Part shown: piece after piece, positions 29,423-39,072 of the stretch
Layout: each line of letters begins with the position of its first letter
Position numbering within the stretch: position 1 is the first letter of the stretch
DNA from: Paractinoplanes bogorensis
GTDB lineage: Bacteria > Actinomycetota > Actinomycetes > Mycobacteriales > Micromonosporaceae
DNA length: 64,000 nt
Reading direction: 5' to 3'
Assembly: GCF_018829635.1 (NCBI RefSeq)
Contig: NZ_JAHKKG010000017.1
Coordinates: 1-64,000, forward strand
Made by a program: the position numbers and the translations under genes
Notes under the pieces: generated by a model
Database searches by the model: none
Told to the model about the DNA's origin: nothing
What the model saw: the letters and a program-made list of their open reading frames with translations, nothing else

Positions 29423-30064
29423 TCATCGACCGGCGTCGACGTCCTCCCGGCGGGCGATCTCGCGGAGGGCCTCGATCAGCGTGGCCGGTTCCTGTGCGCC
29501 CTGGATGGCGAACCGGCCGTCGATCATCAGGAACGGCACGCTGGTGATGTCGAGTTCGCGGGCCGCGACCAGGTCGGCGTACACCGCCTCGCGACCGGCA
29601 CCCGATTCGAGATAGGCGGCCGCGGTGGGCTCGTCCAGCCCGATCGAGCCCGCGACCATGGCCAGCACCGGCCGGGATCCGAGATCGAGGCCGCCGGTGA
29701 AATACGCCCGCTGCAGCGCCTCGAGCATGTCGGCCTGACGGCCCTGACCGGCGGCCCAGGCGATCAGGCGGTGGCTGTCGAACGTGTTGGCCGCGATCGC
29801 CCGGTCGAAGGCGAAGGGCAGGCCGTCACCGGCGCCGACCGAGGCCACGTGCGCGAGCATCTCGGCGGCCCGCTCGTGGCCGCCGTCGGTGGCCGCCATG
29901 GCGTCGATCAAGGGCAGGCCGCGCGGCACCGGCGCCGGGTCGAGCTGATAGGCCCGGAAGGTCACGGTGACCGCCCCGCCGAACTCGGCGAGGGCCCGGT
30001 AGAGGCGGTGCTTGCCGAGGTAGCACCACGGGCAGACGACGTCGGACCAGAACTGGACGTCCAT
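29423..30064 (-). CDS. DsbA family (FrnE-like) oxidoreductase
   Basis: 213 aa. Thioredoxin-fold DsbA family with active site CPWC (VQFWSDVVCPWCYLGKHR) near the N-terminus and the cis-Pro loop ITSVPFLMIDG. The helical insert and ALQRAYFTGGLDLGS match FrnE/2-hydroxychromene isomerase-like cytoplasmic members; there is no signal peptide. It starts 4 bp after the sufE stop, so it is in the same operon. Confidence 0.9.
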   Translation of the reverse strand: MDVQFWSDVVCPWCYLGKHRLYRALAEFGGAVTVTFRAYQLDPAPVPRGLPLIDAMAATDGGHERAAEMLAHVASVGAGDGLPFAFDRAIAANTFDSHRLIAWAAGQGRQADMLEALQRAYFTGGLDLGSRPVLAMVAGSIGLDEPTAAAYLESGAGREAVYADLVAARELDITSVPFLMIDGRFAIQGAQEPATLIEALREIARREDVDAGR

Positions 30065-30068
30065 CGCG

Positions 30069-30488
30069 TCAGCCGAGCTGGGCCGAGACCTGGCGTTTGA
30101 GCCGGGCCAGGATCGCCGTGCCGCCGCGGATCCGCAGCGGGCTGATCGCCTGAGACAGGCCCATCTTGGCGTAGAGATCGTCCGGCACGGCCAGGATCTC
30201 GGCCGTCGTCGCGCCCTCGAGACCCTCGGCCAGGATGCCGGCGAACGCCCGCGTGGTCGGCGCCTCGGGCGGGCAGTCGAAGAACACCTCGACGGTGTCG
30301 TCGGGCCGGACGGTCGCCTTGAGGAAGAACTGCGTCTGGCACTCGGGCACCTGCTCCATGCCGTCGTGCCCGGCCAGTCCGGCCGGCAGCGGCGGCATCG
30401 CGTCGGCGAACTCGAGCAGCATCTCGAGCACCACCTCACGCGGCGCCGAGGCGAACTCGTCGACGATCTCGGCCAGCTTCGGGGGCAT
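30069..30488 (-). CDS. SufE family sulfur-acceptor protein
   Basis: 139 aa from the ATG at MPPKLAEIVDEF; GTG 30497 is an alternative. SufE takes persulfide sulfur from a cysteine desulfurase for Fe-S assembly. The acceptor cysteine is in VPECQTQFFLKA; FFDCPPEAPTTRAFAGILAEGLEG matches the second conserved block. In many actinobacteria sufE adjoins a rhodanese gene; here a rhodanese lies 3 kb away across proS. Confidence 0.9.
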   Translation of the reverse strand: MPPKLAEIVDEFASAPREVVLEMLLEFADAMPPLPAGLAGHDGMEQVPECQTQFFLKATVRPDDTVEVFFDCPPEAPTTRAFAGILAEGLEGATTAEILAVPDDLYAKMGLSQAISPLRIRGGTAILARLKRQVSAQLG

Positions 30489-30526
30489 GTCGGTCACGGC
30501 ATCGACCCTAACGCGATCAGCAAAGG

Positions 30527-30907
30527 TCAGGCCGGGAGCAGTGCCACGTCGCTCAGGCTCAGGATGCCGACCACCTTGCGGTCGGCGTCGCACACCAGCA
30601 ACCGCCGGACGCCCCGCTCGCGCATGGCGTGCACGGCCTCGTCGACCGTCGCCGACTGCTCCACCATGAGCAGCTCGTGGGCGGTGATGTCGCCGAGCGA
30701 CGTGGTCCGGGGCGGCAGATTCTCGGCGATGGCCCGCACCACGATGTCGCGGTCGGTGATCACGCCGATCATCGTCGGGCCGCGGGTCACCACCACGTCT
30801 CCGATGCCGCGGTCACGCATCACCTGCGCCGCCTCGTCCAGCATCGTGGCCTCCGGCAGGTAGACCACCTGCCGGGTCATCACCTCGCCGACCGGCGCTC
30901 TGGACAT
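30527..30907 (-). CDS. CBS domain-pair protein
   Basis: 126 aa, consisting of two CBS motifs only (PVGEVMTRQVVYLPEAT ... GVITDRDIVVRAIAE, then ITAHELLMVEQSATVDEAVHAM ... VVGILSLSDVALL). Such Bateman modules bind adenosyl ligands and act as sensors. ATG chosen because GGGAGG stands 9 nt upstream. Lies between proS and sufE in the same direction. Confidence 0.9.
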   Translation of the reverse strand: MSRAPVGEVMTRQVVYLPEATMLDEAAQVMRDRGIGDVVVTRGPTMIGVITDRDIVVRAIAENLPPRTTSLGDITAHELLMVEQSATVDEAVHAMRERGVRRLLVCDADRKVVGILSLSDVALLPA

Positions 30908-30935
30908 CCGCACACACCTCCCGTTGGGACAGCAG

Positions 30936-32669
30936 TTACCCGAGTGAAGTAGCGATTACACGTGGTATGTCCGTGACGGCCACGTCGTTTCGTTCGCCTG
31001 TGCGGCGATCGCGAAATTCGACGAACCCCTCGGCGAGCCGGCGGCCGACCACGACGGACCGGCCGATCCCGATCAGTTCGGCGTCGGTGAATTTCACCCC
31101 GGCCGAGACGTTCGTGCGGTCGTCGACCAGCACCCGCAGGCCGGCGTCGACCAGCTCCTGGCCGAGCTTCAGGGCGGCCGCGACCTGACCGTCCTTGCCG
31201 GCCGCGACGATGTGCACGTCGGCCGGGGCCACCTCGTCCGGCCAGAGCAGCCCGCGCTCGTCGTGATGCTGCTCGGCGATCGCCGCCACGGCCCGGGACA
31301 CCCCGATCCCGTACGACCCCATGGTCGGCCGCACCGGTTTGCCGTCCACGCCGAGCACGTCGACCTTGAAGGCATCGGTGTAGCGCCGGCCCAACTGGAA
31401 GATGTGGCCGATCTCGATGCCCCGCCGCATGGTCAGCGACCCGCTGCCGCAGGCCGGGCACGGGTCACCGGCCAGCACCAGGGCGGCCTCGATCGTCCCC
31501 TCGGGCGTGAAGTCGCGACCGGCCACCACGTTGATCGCGTGCCGGCCGGGCTCGTTGGCGCCGGTCAGCCAGGCCGTGCCGGGCGCCACCCGCGGGTCGG
31601 CCAGGTAGCGCGCCTTGAGGCCCTGCGGACCGATGTAGCCCTTGACCAGGTCGGGCCGCGCGGCGAAGTCGTCGAACATCGTGGCCGTGGCCGGGGCGAG
31701 CGCGGCGTCGAGCCGCTTGAGGTCGACCTCGCGGTCGCCAGGCAGGCCGATGACCAGCACCTCGTCGTCGGCGCCGGGGGTGTGGACGGTGACCACCACG
31801 TTTTTGAGGGTGTCGGCCGCCGTCCAGTCGGTGCGACCGCCGAGAGCCCGGTCGTTGGCCAGCTCGACCAGCGAGGCGATGGTCGGGGTCTCCGGGGTGT
31901 CGTGCACCTCCATCAGAGAGATGGACGCATCGACAAAAGGCGGGGTCGGCGTGACAACCGCCTCGGTGTTCGCCGCATAGGAACACGACGTGCAGCCGAC
32001 AAAGGTGTCCTCGCCCACTTCCGACGTGGCCAGGAACTCTTCGGACGCGGAACCGCCCATCGCGCCCGACACGGCCGAAACGATCGTGTGGTCGAGGCCG
32101 AGCCGCGCGAACGATCGCTGGTAGGCCGCGCGCATCTCCGCATAGACGGCAGCGAGGTCGTCGGAGGACAACGAGAACGAATAGGCGTCCTTCATCAGGA
32201 ACTCGCGCCCGCGCAACAGGCCACCGCGGGGCCGGGCCTCGTCGCGGTACTTCGTCTGGATCTGGAACAGCAGCAGCGGGAAGTCGCGGTAGGAGCTGGT
32301 CATGTCCTGCACCAGCAGGGTGAACATCTCTTCGTGGGTGGGCGCGAGCAGGTAGTCGTTGCCGCGCCTGTCCTGCAGCGTGAAGATGTCGTCGCCGTAG
32401 TCGGTCCAGCGGTGGCTGACGTCGTACGGCTCGCGCGGCAGCAGCGCCGGGAACGCGACCTCTTGGCCGCCGACCGCGCCCATCTCGTCGCGCAGGATCG
32501 CGGTGACCCGGTCGAGCACGAGCTTGCCGAGCGGGAGCCAGGTGTAGCCACCCGGAGCGGCGCGACGGATGAAACCGGCGCGCAGCAGCAGCCGATGACT
32601 CGGCACCTCCGCGTCCGCCGGCTCCTCCCGCAGGGTCTTCAGGAGCAAGGTGGACATTCGCAGCAGCAT
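30936..32669 (-). CDS. proS: prolyl-tRNA synthetase, bacterial type
   Basis: 577 aa class II synthetase charging tRNA-Pro. Motif 1 region LLRAGFIRRAAPGGYTWLPLG, motif 2 TKYRDEARPRGGLLRGREFLMKDAYSF, motif 3 GSYGIGVSRAVAAIAEQ. An editing insertion of the YbaK fold lies in the middle (about 225-400), and the anticodon domain is at the C-terminus. It opens a minus-strand run with the CBS, sufE and dsbA genes. Confidence 0.96.
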   Translation of the reverse strand: MLLRMSTLLLKTLREEPADAEVPSHRLLLRAGFIRRAAPGGYTWLPLGKLVLDRVTAILRDEMGAVGGQEVAFPALLPREPYDVSHRWTDYGDDIFTLQDRRGNDYLLAPTHEEMFTLLVQDMTSSYRDFPLLLFQIQTKYRDEARPRGGLLRGREFLMKDAYSFSLSSDDLAAVYAEMRAAYQRSFARLGLDHTIVSAVSGAMGGSASEEFLATSEVGEDTFVGCTSCSYAANTEAVVTPTPPFVDASISLMEVHDTPETPTIASLVELANDRALGGRTDWTAADTLKNVVVTVHTPGADDEVLVIGLPGDREVDLKRLDAALAPATATMFDDFAARPDLVKGYIGPQGLKARYLADPRVAPGTAWLTGANEPGRHAINVVAGRDFTPEGTIEAALVLAGDPCPACGSGSLTMRRGIEIGHIFQLGRRYTDAFKVDVLGVDGKPVRPTMGSYGIGVSRAVAAIAEQHHDERGLLWPDEVAPADVHIVAAGKDGQVAAALKLGQELVDAGLRVLVDDRTNVSAGVKFTDAELIGIGRSVVVGRRLAEGFVEFRDRRTGERNDVAVTDIPRVIATSLG

Positions 32670-32807
32670 GGGCGCAAGCGTAGGGAACGTGACCCCACGA
32701 ATGCATTCCCTTAACGGGGTGTCGCCATCGTCACGCTACCCAGGGGCTTGATCGAGTGGAAATGTGTTCCCCACGGGAAAAATTAAAGGCACGTTAAGGG
32801 GGCGGCG

Positions 32808-33566
32808 ATGGCTTACCGAAGCTTCGTTGCTATGGGGGACAGCTTCACCGAGGGGCTGAACGACGCGTACCCGGACGGGAGTTTCCGGGGATGGGCCGAC
32901 CTGGTGGCGGCGCGGTTGGCGGTCGACTCGGGACCCGACTTCGGCTACGCCAACCTGGCGATCCGCGGCAAGGTGATGCACGAGATCGTCGACGAGCAGC
33001 TCGAGCCGACTCTGGCCATGCACCCCGACCTGGTGAGCATCGCGGCCGGTGGCAACGACGCTCTTCGCGTACGGGTCGATCCGCACGCCCTCGTGCAGGA
33101 GCTCGACGGCGTGGTGCGGCGGCTGCGCGAGACGGGCGCCGAGGTCATCATGTTCCGGTTCGCCGACGTCACCGTCAACCTGCCCGCCATCCTCGGCCGT
33201 CGGGCCGCCGTGCTCAACGACGGCGCGAGCATGCTGGCCGAGCGCTACGGCGCGCACCTGGTCGACCTGTTCGCCGACGAGGCCTTCCACCACCCGCACA
33301 TGTGGGCGCCGGACCGCCTGCACCTTTCGCCCGCCGGTCACCGCCGGACGGCCGGGCATGTGCTCAGCGCGCTCGGCGTCGGCGTCGACGAGGACTGGAT
33401 GCTGGTGCCGCCCACCCCCGAACCGACCCCGTGGCTGCTGGCCCGCGGCGCCGACCTGCGGTGGGCCCGCGAGCATCTGGCCCCCTGGGTGGGCCGCCAT
33501 CTGCGCGGCCACTCGTCCGGCGAGTCGATCATGCCGAAGCGTCCGGCGCTGACACCCATCAAGTAG
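32808..33566 (+). CDS. SGNH/GDSL hydrolase
   Basis: 252 aa. Block I GDSFTEG with the nucleophile Ser near residue 12, block II Gly in NLAIRGK, block III GGND, block V DRLHLSPAGH with the catalytic Asp and His. It hydrolyses an ester of unknown nature. There is no signal peptide, so it is probably cytoplasmic. The C-terminal 60 residues (TPEPTPWLLARGADLRWAREHLAPW) are an actinobacterial extension. Confidence 0.9.
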   Translation: MAYRSFVAMGDSFTEGLNDAYPDGSFRGWADLVAARLAVDSGPDFGYANLAIRGKVMHEIVDEQLEPTLAMHPDLVSIAAGGNDALRVRVDPHALVQELDGVVRRLRETGAEVIMFRFADVTVNLPAILGRRAAVLNDGASMLAERYGAHLVDLFADEAFHHPHMWAPDRLHLSPAGHRRTAGHVLSALGVGVDEDWMLVPPTPEPTPWLLARGADLRWAREHLAPWVGRHLRGHSSGESIMPKRPALTPIK

Positions 33567-33583
33567 GGACTAGCGTGGTCGGC

Positions 33584-34483
33584 ATGTCTGTTGCGAACGA
33601 TCCATCGCCTGCGCTCCAGGCGTACGCGCATCCCGACAAACTCGTCACCACCGAGTGGCTGGCCGCGAACCTCGGCACCGACGGCCTCGTGGTCGTCGAG
33701 TCGGACGAGGACGTGCTGCTCTACGACACCGGGCACATCCCGGGCGCGGTCAAGGTCGACTGGCACCTCGAGCTCAACGACCAGGTCACCCGCGACTATC
33801 TCGATCCGGCCGCCTTCGCCGCGCTGTGTGAGGCCAAGGGCATCGGCCGCGACGACACCATCGTGTTCTACGGCGACAACTTCAACTGGTGGGCGGCGTA
33901 CGCCCTCTGGGTCTTCAGCCTTTTCGGCCACCGTGACGTGCGTCTGCTCGACGGCGGCCGGCAGAAGTGGGCGGCCGAGGGGCGTGACCTGACCCGCGAC
34001 CGCACCGAGCGACCGACGGCCGAATACCCGGTTCCCGTACGCAACGATGCCGAGATCCGTGCCTTCCGTGACCAGGTCATGGGGCACATCAGCAGTGGAC
34101 GCCCGCTGGTCGACGTGCGCTCGCCGCAGGAATACACCGGCGAGCTCACGCACATGGAGGCGTACCCGCAGGAGGGCGCTCTGCGTGGCGGGCACATCCC
34201 GGGTGCGCTGAGCAAGCCGTGGAAGTCGGCGGCCAACGAAGACGGCAGCTTCAAGCCGGCCGACGAGCTCACCAAGATCTATCGCGACGAGCTGGGCCTG
34301 GAGTCGGGCGACGACATCATCGCCTACTGCCGGATCGGCGAACGCTCCAGCCACACCTGGTTCGTGCTGCGTCATCTGCTGGGATATCCGCAGGTCCGCA
34401 ACTACGACGGTTCGTGGACCGAGTGGGGCAATCTGGTGCGTGCCCCGATCGCCACCGGTTCGGAGCCGGGCGGCCTGAGCTGA
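33584..34483 (+). CDS. sulfurtransferase (tandem rhodanese domains)
   Basis: 299 aa with two rhodanese domains. The second holds the catalytic Cys in CRIGERSSHTWFVLRHLLG, the thiosulfate sulfurtransferase type of loop; the first has GHIPGAVKVDWHLELND but no catalytic Cys, as usual. It transfers sulfane sulfur from thiosulfate or a similar donor. ATG at 33584 is 18 bp after the hydrolase stop. Confidence 0.93.
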   Translation: MSVANDPSPALQAYAHPDKLVTTEWLAANLGTDGLVVVESDEDVLLYDTGHIPGAVKVDWHLELNDQVTRDYLDPAAFAALCEAKGIGRDDTIVFYGDNFNWWAAYALWVFSLFGHRDVRLLDGGRQKWAAEGRDLTRDRTERPTAEYPVPVRNDAEIRAFRDQVMGHISSGRPLVDVRSPQEYTGELTHMEAYPQEGALRGGHIPGALSKPWKSAANEDGSFKPADELTKIYRDELGLESGDDIIAYCRIGERSSHTWFVLRHLLGYPQVRNYDGSWTEWGNLVRAPIATGSEPGGLS

Positions 34484-34490
34484 CGGACAG

Positions 34491-34523
34491 AACGGGGCGG
34501 CCCGCAGAACCGCCCCGTTTTTG
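34491..34523 (+). terminator. intrinsic terminator after the rhodanese gene
   Basis: ACGGGGCGG / CCGCCCCGT 9-bp stem, 9-nt loop, followed by TTTTTG; begins 8 bp after the stop codon. Confidence 0.92.
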
Positions 34524-34550
34524 TCAGCCGTTCGCGGTACCTTCTCCGCC

Positions 34551-36281
34551 GTGAGCAACACGTTCCAGGTCGATCTCCGCGGCATCGTCGATCTCCTCAG
34601 CCATCACCTCTACGCGAGCCCGCGCGTCTATGTCCGCGAGCTGCTGCAAAACTCGGTCGACGCGATCACCGCGGCCGGCACGCCCGGCCTGGTGTCGATC
34701 ACCACCGGTGACGACGCGCTGCGCGTCACCGACAACGGCGTCGGCCTGACCGAGGCGCAGGTGCACGAGTTGCTGGCCACCATCGGCCGCAGCTCGAAAC
34801 GCGACGAGCTGGGCTTCGCCCGCCACGAGTTCCTCGGCCAGTTCGGCATCGGGCTGCTGTCCTGCTTCCTGGTGGCCGACGAGATCCGCGTGCACACCCG
34901 GCGGGCCGGCGCCGAGCCGGTGCTGTGGACGGGTTACTCCGACGGCCGCTACGACGTGCGCCCCGGCGACGAACGCGAGCCGGGGACGACGGTGACCCTG
35001 CTCCCGCGTCGCGGCTCCGAGCACCTGCTCACCGGTGCGACGGTTCGTGAGCTGGCCACGCTCTACGGTTCGTTGCTGCCGGTGCGGGTCGAGGTCGACG
35101 GCGCGACGGTCACGACCGGCGAGCTGCCCTGGGCCGGGGGCGATCTGCGGGCGTACGCGCAAGAGGTCTTCGGTTTCCGCCCGCTCGACACGGTGCCGCT
35201 CGACGTGCCCGAGGCCGGCCTGACCGGCGCCGCGTTCGTCCTGCCGACCCCGGTCAACCCGGCCGCCCGTGGTGGTCATCGCGTCTATCTCAAGCGCATG
35301 CTGCTGGCCGAGAGCGTCGAGGGCCTGCTGCCCGAGTGGGCGTTCTTCGCCCGGTGCGTGGTCGACAGCACCGAGCTGCGCCCGACCGCGAGCCGCGAGG
35401 CGCTCTACGACGACAGCCTGCTCGCCGACACCCGCGAGGCCATCGCCGACCAGTTGCGCGGCTGGCTGGTGCGGCTGGCCACCACCGACCCGCGCCGGCT
35501 GGGCGAGTTCCTGTCCATCCACGCCCTCGGCGTCAAGGCGCTGGCCCTGCACGACGACGAGATGCTGCGCCTGGTCGAGCAGTGGGTGCCGCTCGAGACG
35601 AACATGGGTTACGTCACGCTGGCCGAGTTCCGCGAGCGCCACGGCGTGCTGCGTTACGCCGCCGGTAACGACGAGTTCCGCCAGCTCGCGTCGATCGCCG
35701 CGGCCCAGGATCTCGGCGTGATCAACGGCGGCATCGTCTACAGCTCCGACATCGTCGAGCGTCTGGCCACAGTGGATCCCGACGTCCGGGTCGAGCGGCT
35801 CGAGCCGTCCGACGTCGCGGCCCGGTTCTCGGCCGTCGACACCGAGACCGAGCTGCGCCTGCGCCCGTTCCTGACCGCCGCCCAGCGCCGCCTCGACCGG
35901 CTCGGCTGCGAGGTGGTGGTGCGCGGCTTCGACCCGGCCAACGTTCCCGCGCTCTATCTGGTCAGCCGGGCCGCCGCCTTCAACGAGCAGTTCACCGAGA
36001 GCCGCGACGCCGCCGACGACCTGTGGGGCGGCGTGCTCGACGCGCTGTCCCGGGTCACCACGGTCGACCGGCCCCAGCTCGTGCTCAACCACCGCAACGC
36101 CCTCGTCCGCCGCATCACCGCGCTCGGCGACCCCGAGCTCGCCGGTCTGGCCGTCGAGTCGCTCTACGGCCAGGCCCTGATGCTCGGGCAGCATCCGATC
36201 CGCCCGGCCGACGCCGCGTTGCTGACCAGCTCGTTCATGGGCCTGCTGGACCGGGCCGTCCCGGGGGAGGACAACCGATGA
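34551..36281 (+). CDS. HSP90-like GHKL ATPase chaperone
   Basis: 576 aa from the GTG (VSNTFQVDLRGIVDLLSHHL). N-terminal GHKL motifs are intact: ELLQNSVDAI at 30-39, DNGVGL at 61-66, GQFGIG at 96-101, GTTVTLLPR. The middle domain has YLKRMLLAESVEGLLPEWAFFARCVVDS and the C-terminal part a shortened dimerisation-like end. It is about 50 residues shorter than HtpG. Hsp90s remodel client proteins. It overlaps the TPR gene by 4 bp (ATGA). I treat it as a distinct actinobacterial HSP90 branch; clients are unknown. Confidence 0.88.
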   Translation: MSNTFQVDLRGIVDLLSHHLYASPRVYVRELLQNSVDAITAAGTPGLVSITTGDDALRVTDNGVGLTEAQVHELLATIGRSSKRDELGFARHEFLGQFGIGLLSCFLVADEIRVHTRRAGAEPVLWTGYSDGRYDVRPGDEREPGTTVTLLPRRGSEHLLTGATVRELATLYGSLLPVRVEVDGATVTTGELPWAGGDLRAYAQEVFGFRPLDTVPLDVPEAGLTGAAFVLPTPVNPAARGGHRVYLKRMLLAESVEGLLPEWAFFARCVVDSTELRPTASREALYDDSLLADTREAIADQLRGWLVRLATTDPRRLGEFLSIHALGVKALALHDDEMLRLVEQWVPLETNMGYVTLAEFRERHGVLRYAAGNDEFRQLASIAAAQDLGVINGGIVYSSDIVERLATVDPDVRVERLEPSDVAARFSAVDTETELRLRPFLTAAQRRLDRLGCEVVVRGFDPANVPALYLVSRAAAFNEQFTESRDAADDLWGGVLDALSRVTTVDRPQLVLNHRNALVRRITALGDPELAGLAVESLYGQALMLGQHPIRPADAALLTSSFMGLLDRAVPGEDNR

Positions 36282-39028
36282 AGACCGCCGACGAGCTGTG
36301 GGACCTGCTCGAGCAGGCCCGCACGATGCCGCACGGCGCGGCCCAGATCGCCATGGTCGAAGAGGTGATGCGGCACGCCGACACGGTCGGCGACCCGCGG
36401 CTGGCCTTCACGATCCGTCTGCTGGCCACCAACGCCTACACCTACGGCGGCGAGCCGGCCAAGGCGTTCGTCACGTTCGCCTGGTCGCTGAGCGACTTCG
36501 ACCGCAACCCGAGCGACTACCACGCCCGCGGCAAGCACACCCTGCTGTGGCACTTCAAGACCATGGTCAACTCGATGACCGACTTCCCCGAGATCCCCCT
36601 CGACCGGACGTACGCGGTGCTCGACGACATGGAGCGGCGCTACCGGGAAGACGGGCACAGCCTCCAGGCCGTCTACAAGCACCGCTATCTGGTGGCCAAC
36701 CACATCGGAGCCCCCGAGGCCGACGAGTGGTTCGCGCGCTGGCAGGCCGCCCCGCGCGACGACCTCTCCGACTGCATCGGCTGCGACCCGTCGTCGGTGG
36801 CCCGCTATTACAACCGCCGCCACCGCTACGCCGAGGTGATCGAGACCGCCGAGCCGGTGCTGGCGGGCGATCTGACCTGCAGTGAGCAGCCACAGGGCAT
36901 CCTGCACGAGCTGATGCAGGCCTACCTGCACACGGGCCGGGGCGACGACGCGGCCGACGCGCACCGCCGGTCCTACCGGCTCGAGCGGGGCAACCTGGCC
37001 GACCTGTCCAACCTCGGCACGCACATCGAGTTCTGCGCGCGTACGGGGAACGAGCACCGCGGGCTCGAGATGCTCCAGCGGCACATCGACTGGCTCGACA
37101 AGGCGCCCTCGCCCGGCGCCGACATGTATTTCTCGGCCCAGGCGGCCATGCTGCTGCGCCGGCTCACCGAGCTCGGCCACGGCGACACGGTCGTCCACCG
37201 GCGCGACCACGACGATCTCTCCGCGACCGCGCTGGCCGCCGAGCTGAGCGACCGGGCGACCCGGCTGGCCCGGCGGTTCGACGAGCGCAACGGCACCGAC
37301 CACCAGAGCCGCTCGATCGCCGGCACCCTGGCCGCCGAGCCCTACGACGTGGTGCTCTCGCTGTCGCCCAGCGCGCGCCGGGCGACCCCGGTCGTCGAGA
37401 TCCCGGTCCCGGCCGAGCCCGAACCCGAGATTCCGGCCGAGGCCGGACCGGCCGAGCTGCTCGACCTGGCCCAGCAGCACTGGCGCGACGACCGCAACGC
37501 TGCCCTGGCCGCCACCCTGTCGGCGCTCGATGCCCGTTTCCCGGAGCTCGGCGAGGGCGAGCCGCTGCTCCGGGCCCGCCGCGAGCTGCTGCTCGGCAAT
37601 CAGGAGGGCGGCGGCGAGCACTGGGTGCGGGCCCTCGAGCTGTTCGAGCAAGCCGGCGCGACCGGTGAGGTCAGCGCCGTGCGGGCCCGCATCGCGCTCG
37701 ACCATGCCTATGGCGGCGACGAGCTCGACGAGGAGCCGATCCGAGCCGACATCACCTATCAGGAGCAGCACGGCGGCGCCTACGAGCGGTCCTACGCGTG
37801 GGCCCGTCTGTCCATCGTGCACCTGATGAAGGACGAGCTCGACGAGGCGATCGCGGCCATCGCCCGCAGCGACGAACACGCCGCGGCCAGCGGTGACCCG
37901 CGCATGGTGGCCATGAACGCGATGCTCCGCGCCCAGGTGTTGATGCGGGCCGACCGGCACGAGGAATCGGTCGCGGCCGCGCGTGCGGCGTGGGAGTTCT
38001 ATCGCGAGCACGGTCCGGCCGGGCGCCGGGCCGACGCCGCCACGATCTATGGCCACGCCGTCGACGACCCGGCCGAGCAGGTCGAGGCGTTCAGTGCCGT
38101 CATCGCGGCCGGCGACCACGAGAAGGTGCTGGCGGCCCGGGGTGGCCGGGGGCACGCGCTGCTGCGCCTGAACCGCCCCGACGAGGCGATCGTCGACCTG
38201 GTCGAGGCGGTCGCCCTGTGCACCGAGACCGGATTCGACGAGGGCGGCGCGCACGCCCGCCACGACCTGGCCAACGCCTACCGCCTGGCCGGACGGCCGG
38301 TGGAGGCGGCCGAGGTGGCCGAGGAGGCGCTCGCGCTCTTCGAAAAGCTCGGCGACGACGACGCGACGGACAACGAGCGGTATCAGCTGGCCGGGCTCTA
38401 TCAGCAGATCGGTGACCCGGACGGCGCCCTCACGCTCTATCGCACCCTCATCGAGCGGCTGGCCGGCAACCCGGCCGGTCGCGGTCAGATCGCCGAGGAC
38501 GCGGCCGGCCTGCTCTACGACATCGACCGGGACGCCGAGGCGGCCGAGACGTTCCTGGCCGCCGCCTCGGCCCTGCGGGAGTCGGGCGACCTGATCGGCG
38601 AGCTGCGCGTCCTGCGGCGGTCGGTCGGCGCCCTGCACTACGCCGATCGCCCCGAGCGCGGCGAAGAGGTGATCGCGGAGATCGCGGCGAAGTTCGACGC
38701 GCTGCCCGGCGAGCTCGCGGCCGAACCCAACGCGATCTTCCAGCGCAACCTGACGGCGTACGAGGCCGGTAATCTCCTGATGTCCCGCGGCCGGTTCGCC
38801 GAGGCGGTGCCGCATCTGCGGGGCGCTCCGGAAAAGCTGGCCGCGATCGGCGCGACCGACCAGGCCGAGCGCATCGAGGGCATGCTGGGTGAAGCCCTGC
38901 TGCGATCGGGGCAGACGAGCGAGGCCGAGGCGCTGCTGGCGGCGTTGCTCGAGCGCATGGCGCCCGATGCACCGACCCGTGAGATGGCCGAGCGGCTGCA
39001 CGAAGAAGCGACGAGTTCCACATCCTGA
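36278..39028 (+). CDS. large TPR-repeat protein coupled to the HSP90 gene
   Basis: 916 aa, almost wholly helical TPR-like repeats. The N-terminal half (about 1-365, with Cys166 and Cys169 in CIGC and many Trp/His residues) is joined by a Pro/Glu-rich linker (about 375-392) to a C-terminal TPR array containing GRGHALLRLNRPDEAIVDLVEAVAL, DLANAYRLAGRPVEAAEVAEEALALFEKLGD and YQQIGDPDGALTLYRTLIERL. No signal peptide or span. In eukaryotes TPR proteins are Hsp90 co-chaperones; the coupled start suggests a complex here (inference). Confidence 0.85.
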   Translation: MKTADELWDLLEQARTMPHGAAQIAMVEEVMRHADTVGDPRLAFTIRLLATNAYTYGGEPAKAFVTFAWSLSDFDRNPSDYHARGKHTLLWHFKTMVNSMTDFPEIPLDRTYAVLDDMERRYREDGHSLQAVYKHRYLVANHIGAPEADEWFARWQAAPRDDLSDCIGCDPSSVARYYNRRHRYAEVIETAEPVLAGDLTCSEQPQGILHELMQAYLHTGRGDDAADAHRRSYRLERGNLADLSNLGTHIEFCARTGNEHRGLEMLQRHIDWLDKAPSPGADMYFSAQAAMLLRRLTELGHGDTVVHRRDHDDLSATALAAELSDRATRLARRFDERNGTDHQSRSIAGTLAAEPYDVVLSLSPSARRATPVVEIPVPAEPEPEIPAEAGPAELLDLAQQHWRDDRNAALAATLSALDARFPELGEGEPLLRARRELLLGNQEGGGEHWVRALELFEQAGATGEVSAVRARIALDHAYGGDELDEEPIRADITYQEQHGGAYERSYAWARLSIVHLMKDELDEAIAAIARSDEHAAASGDPRMVAMNAMLRAQVLMRADRHEESVAAARAAWEFYREHGPAGRRADAATIYGHAVDDPAEQVEAFSAVIAAGDHEKVLAARGGRGHALLRLNRPDEAIVDLVEAVALCTETGFDEGGAHARHDLANAYRLAGRPVEAAEVAEEALALFEKLGDDDATDNERYQLAGLYQQIGDPDGALTLYRTLIERLAGNPAGRGQIAEDAAGLLYDIDRDAEAAETFLAAASALRESGDLIGELRVLRRSVGALHYADRPERGEEVIAEIAAKFDALPGELAAEPNAIFQRNLTAYEAGNLLMSRGRFAEAVPHLRGAPEKLAAIGATDQAERIEGMLGEALLRSGQTSEAEALLAALLERMAPDAPTREMAERLHEEATSSTS

Positions 39029-39040
39029 ACGCCCGTTAAG
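39028..39040. promoter_or_regulatory. candidate operator AACGCCCGTTAAG
   Basis: Dyad AACG-CC-CGTT followed by AAG, immediately after the TPR stop codon and 33 bp upstream of the TetR start. The same motif recurs at 44988-45000 before the carboxyltransferase gene. A -35-like TTGACA lies at 39050-39055. Confidence 0.65.
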
Positions 39041-39072
39041 GCGAAGGCTTGACAGAGGGTTAAAGTGACCTC

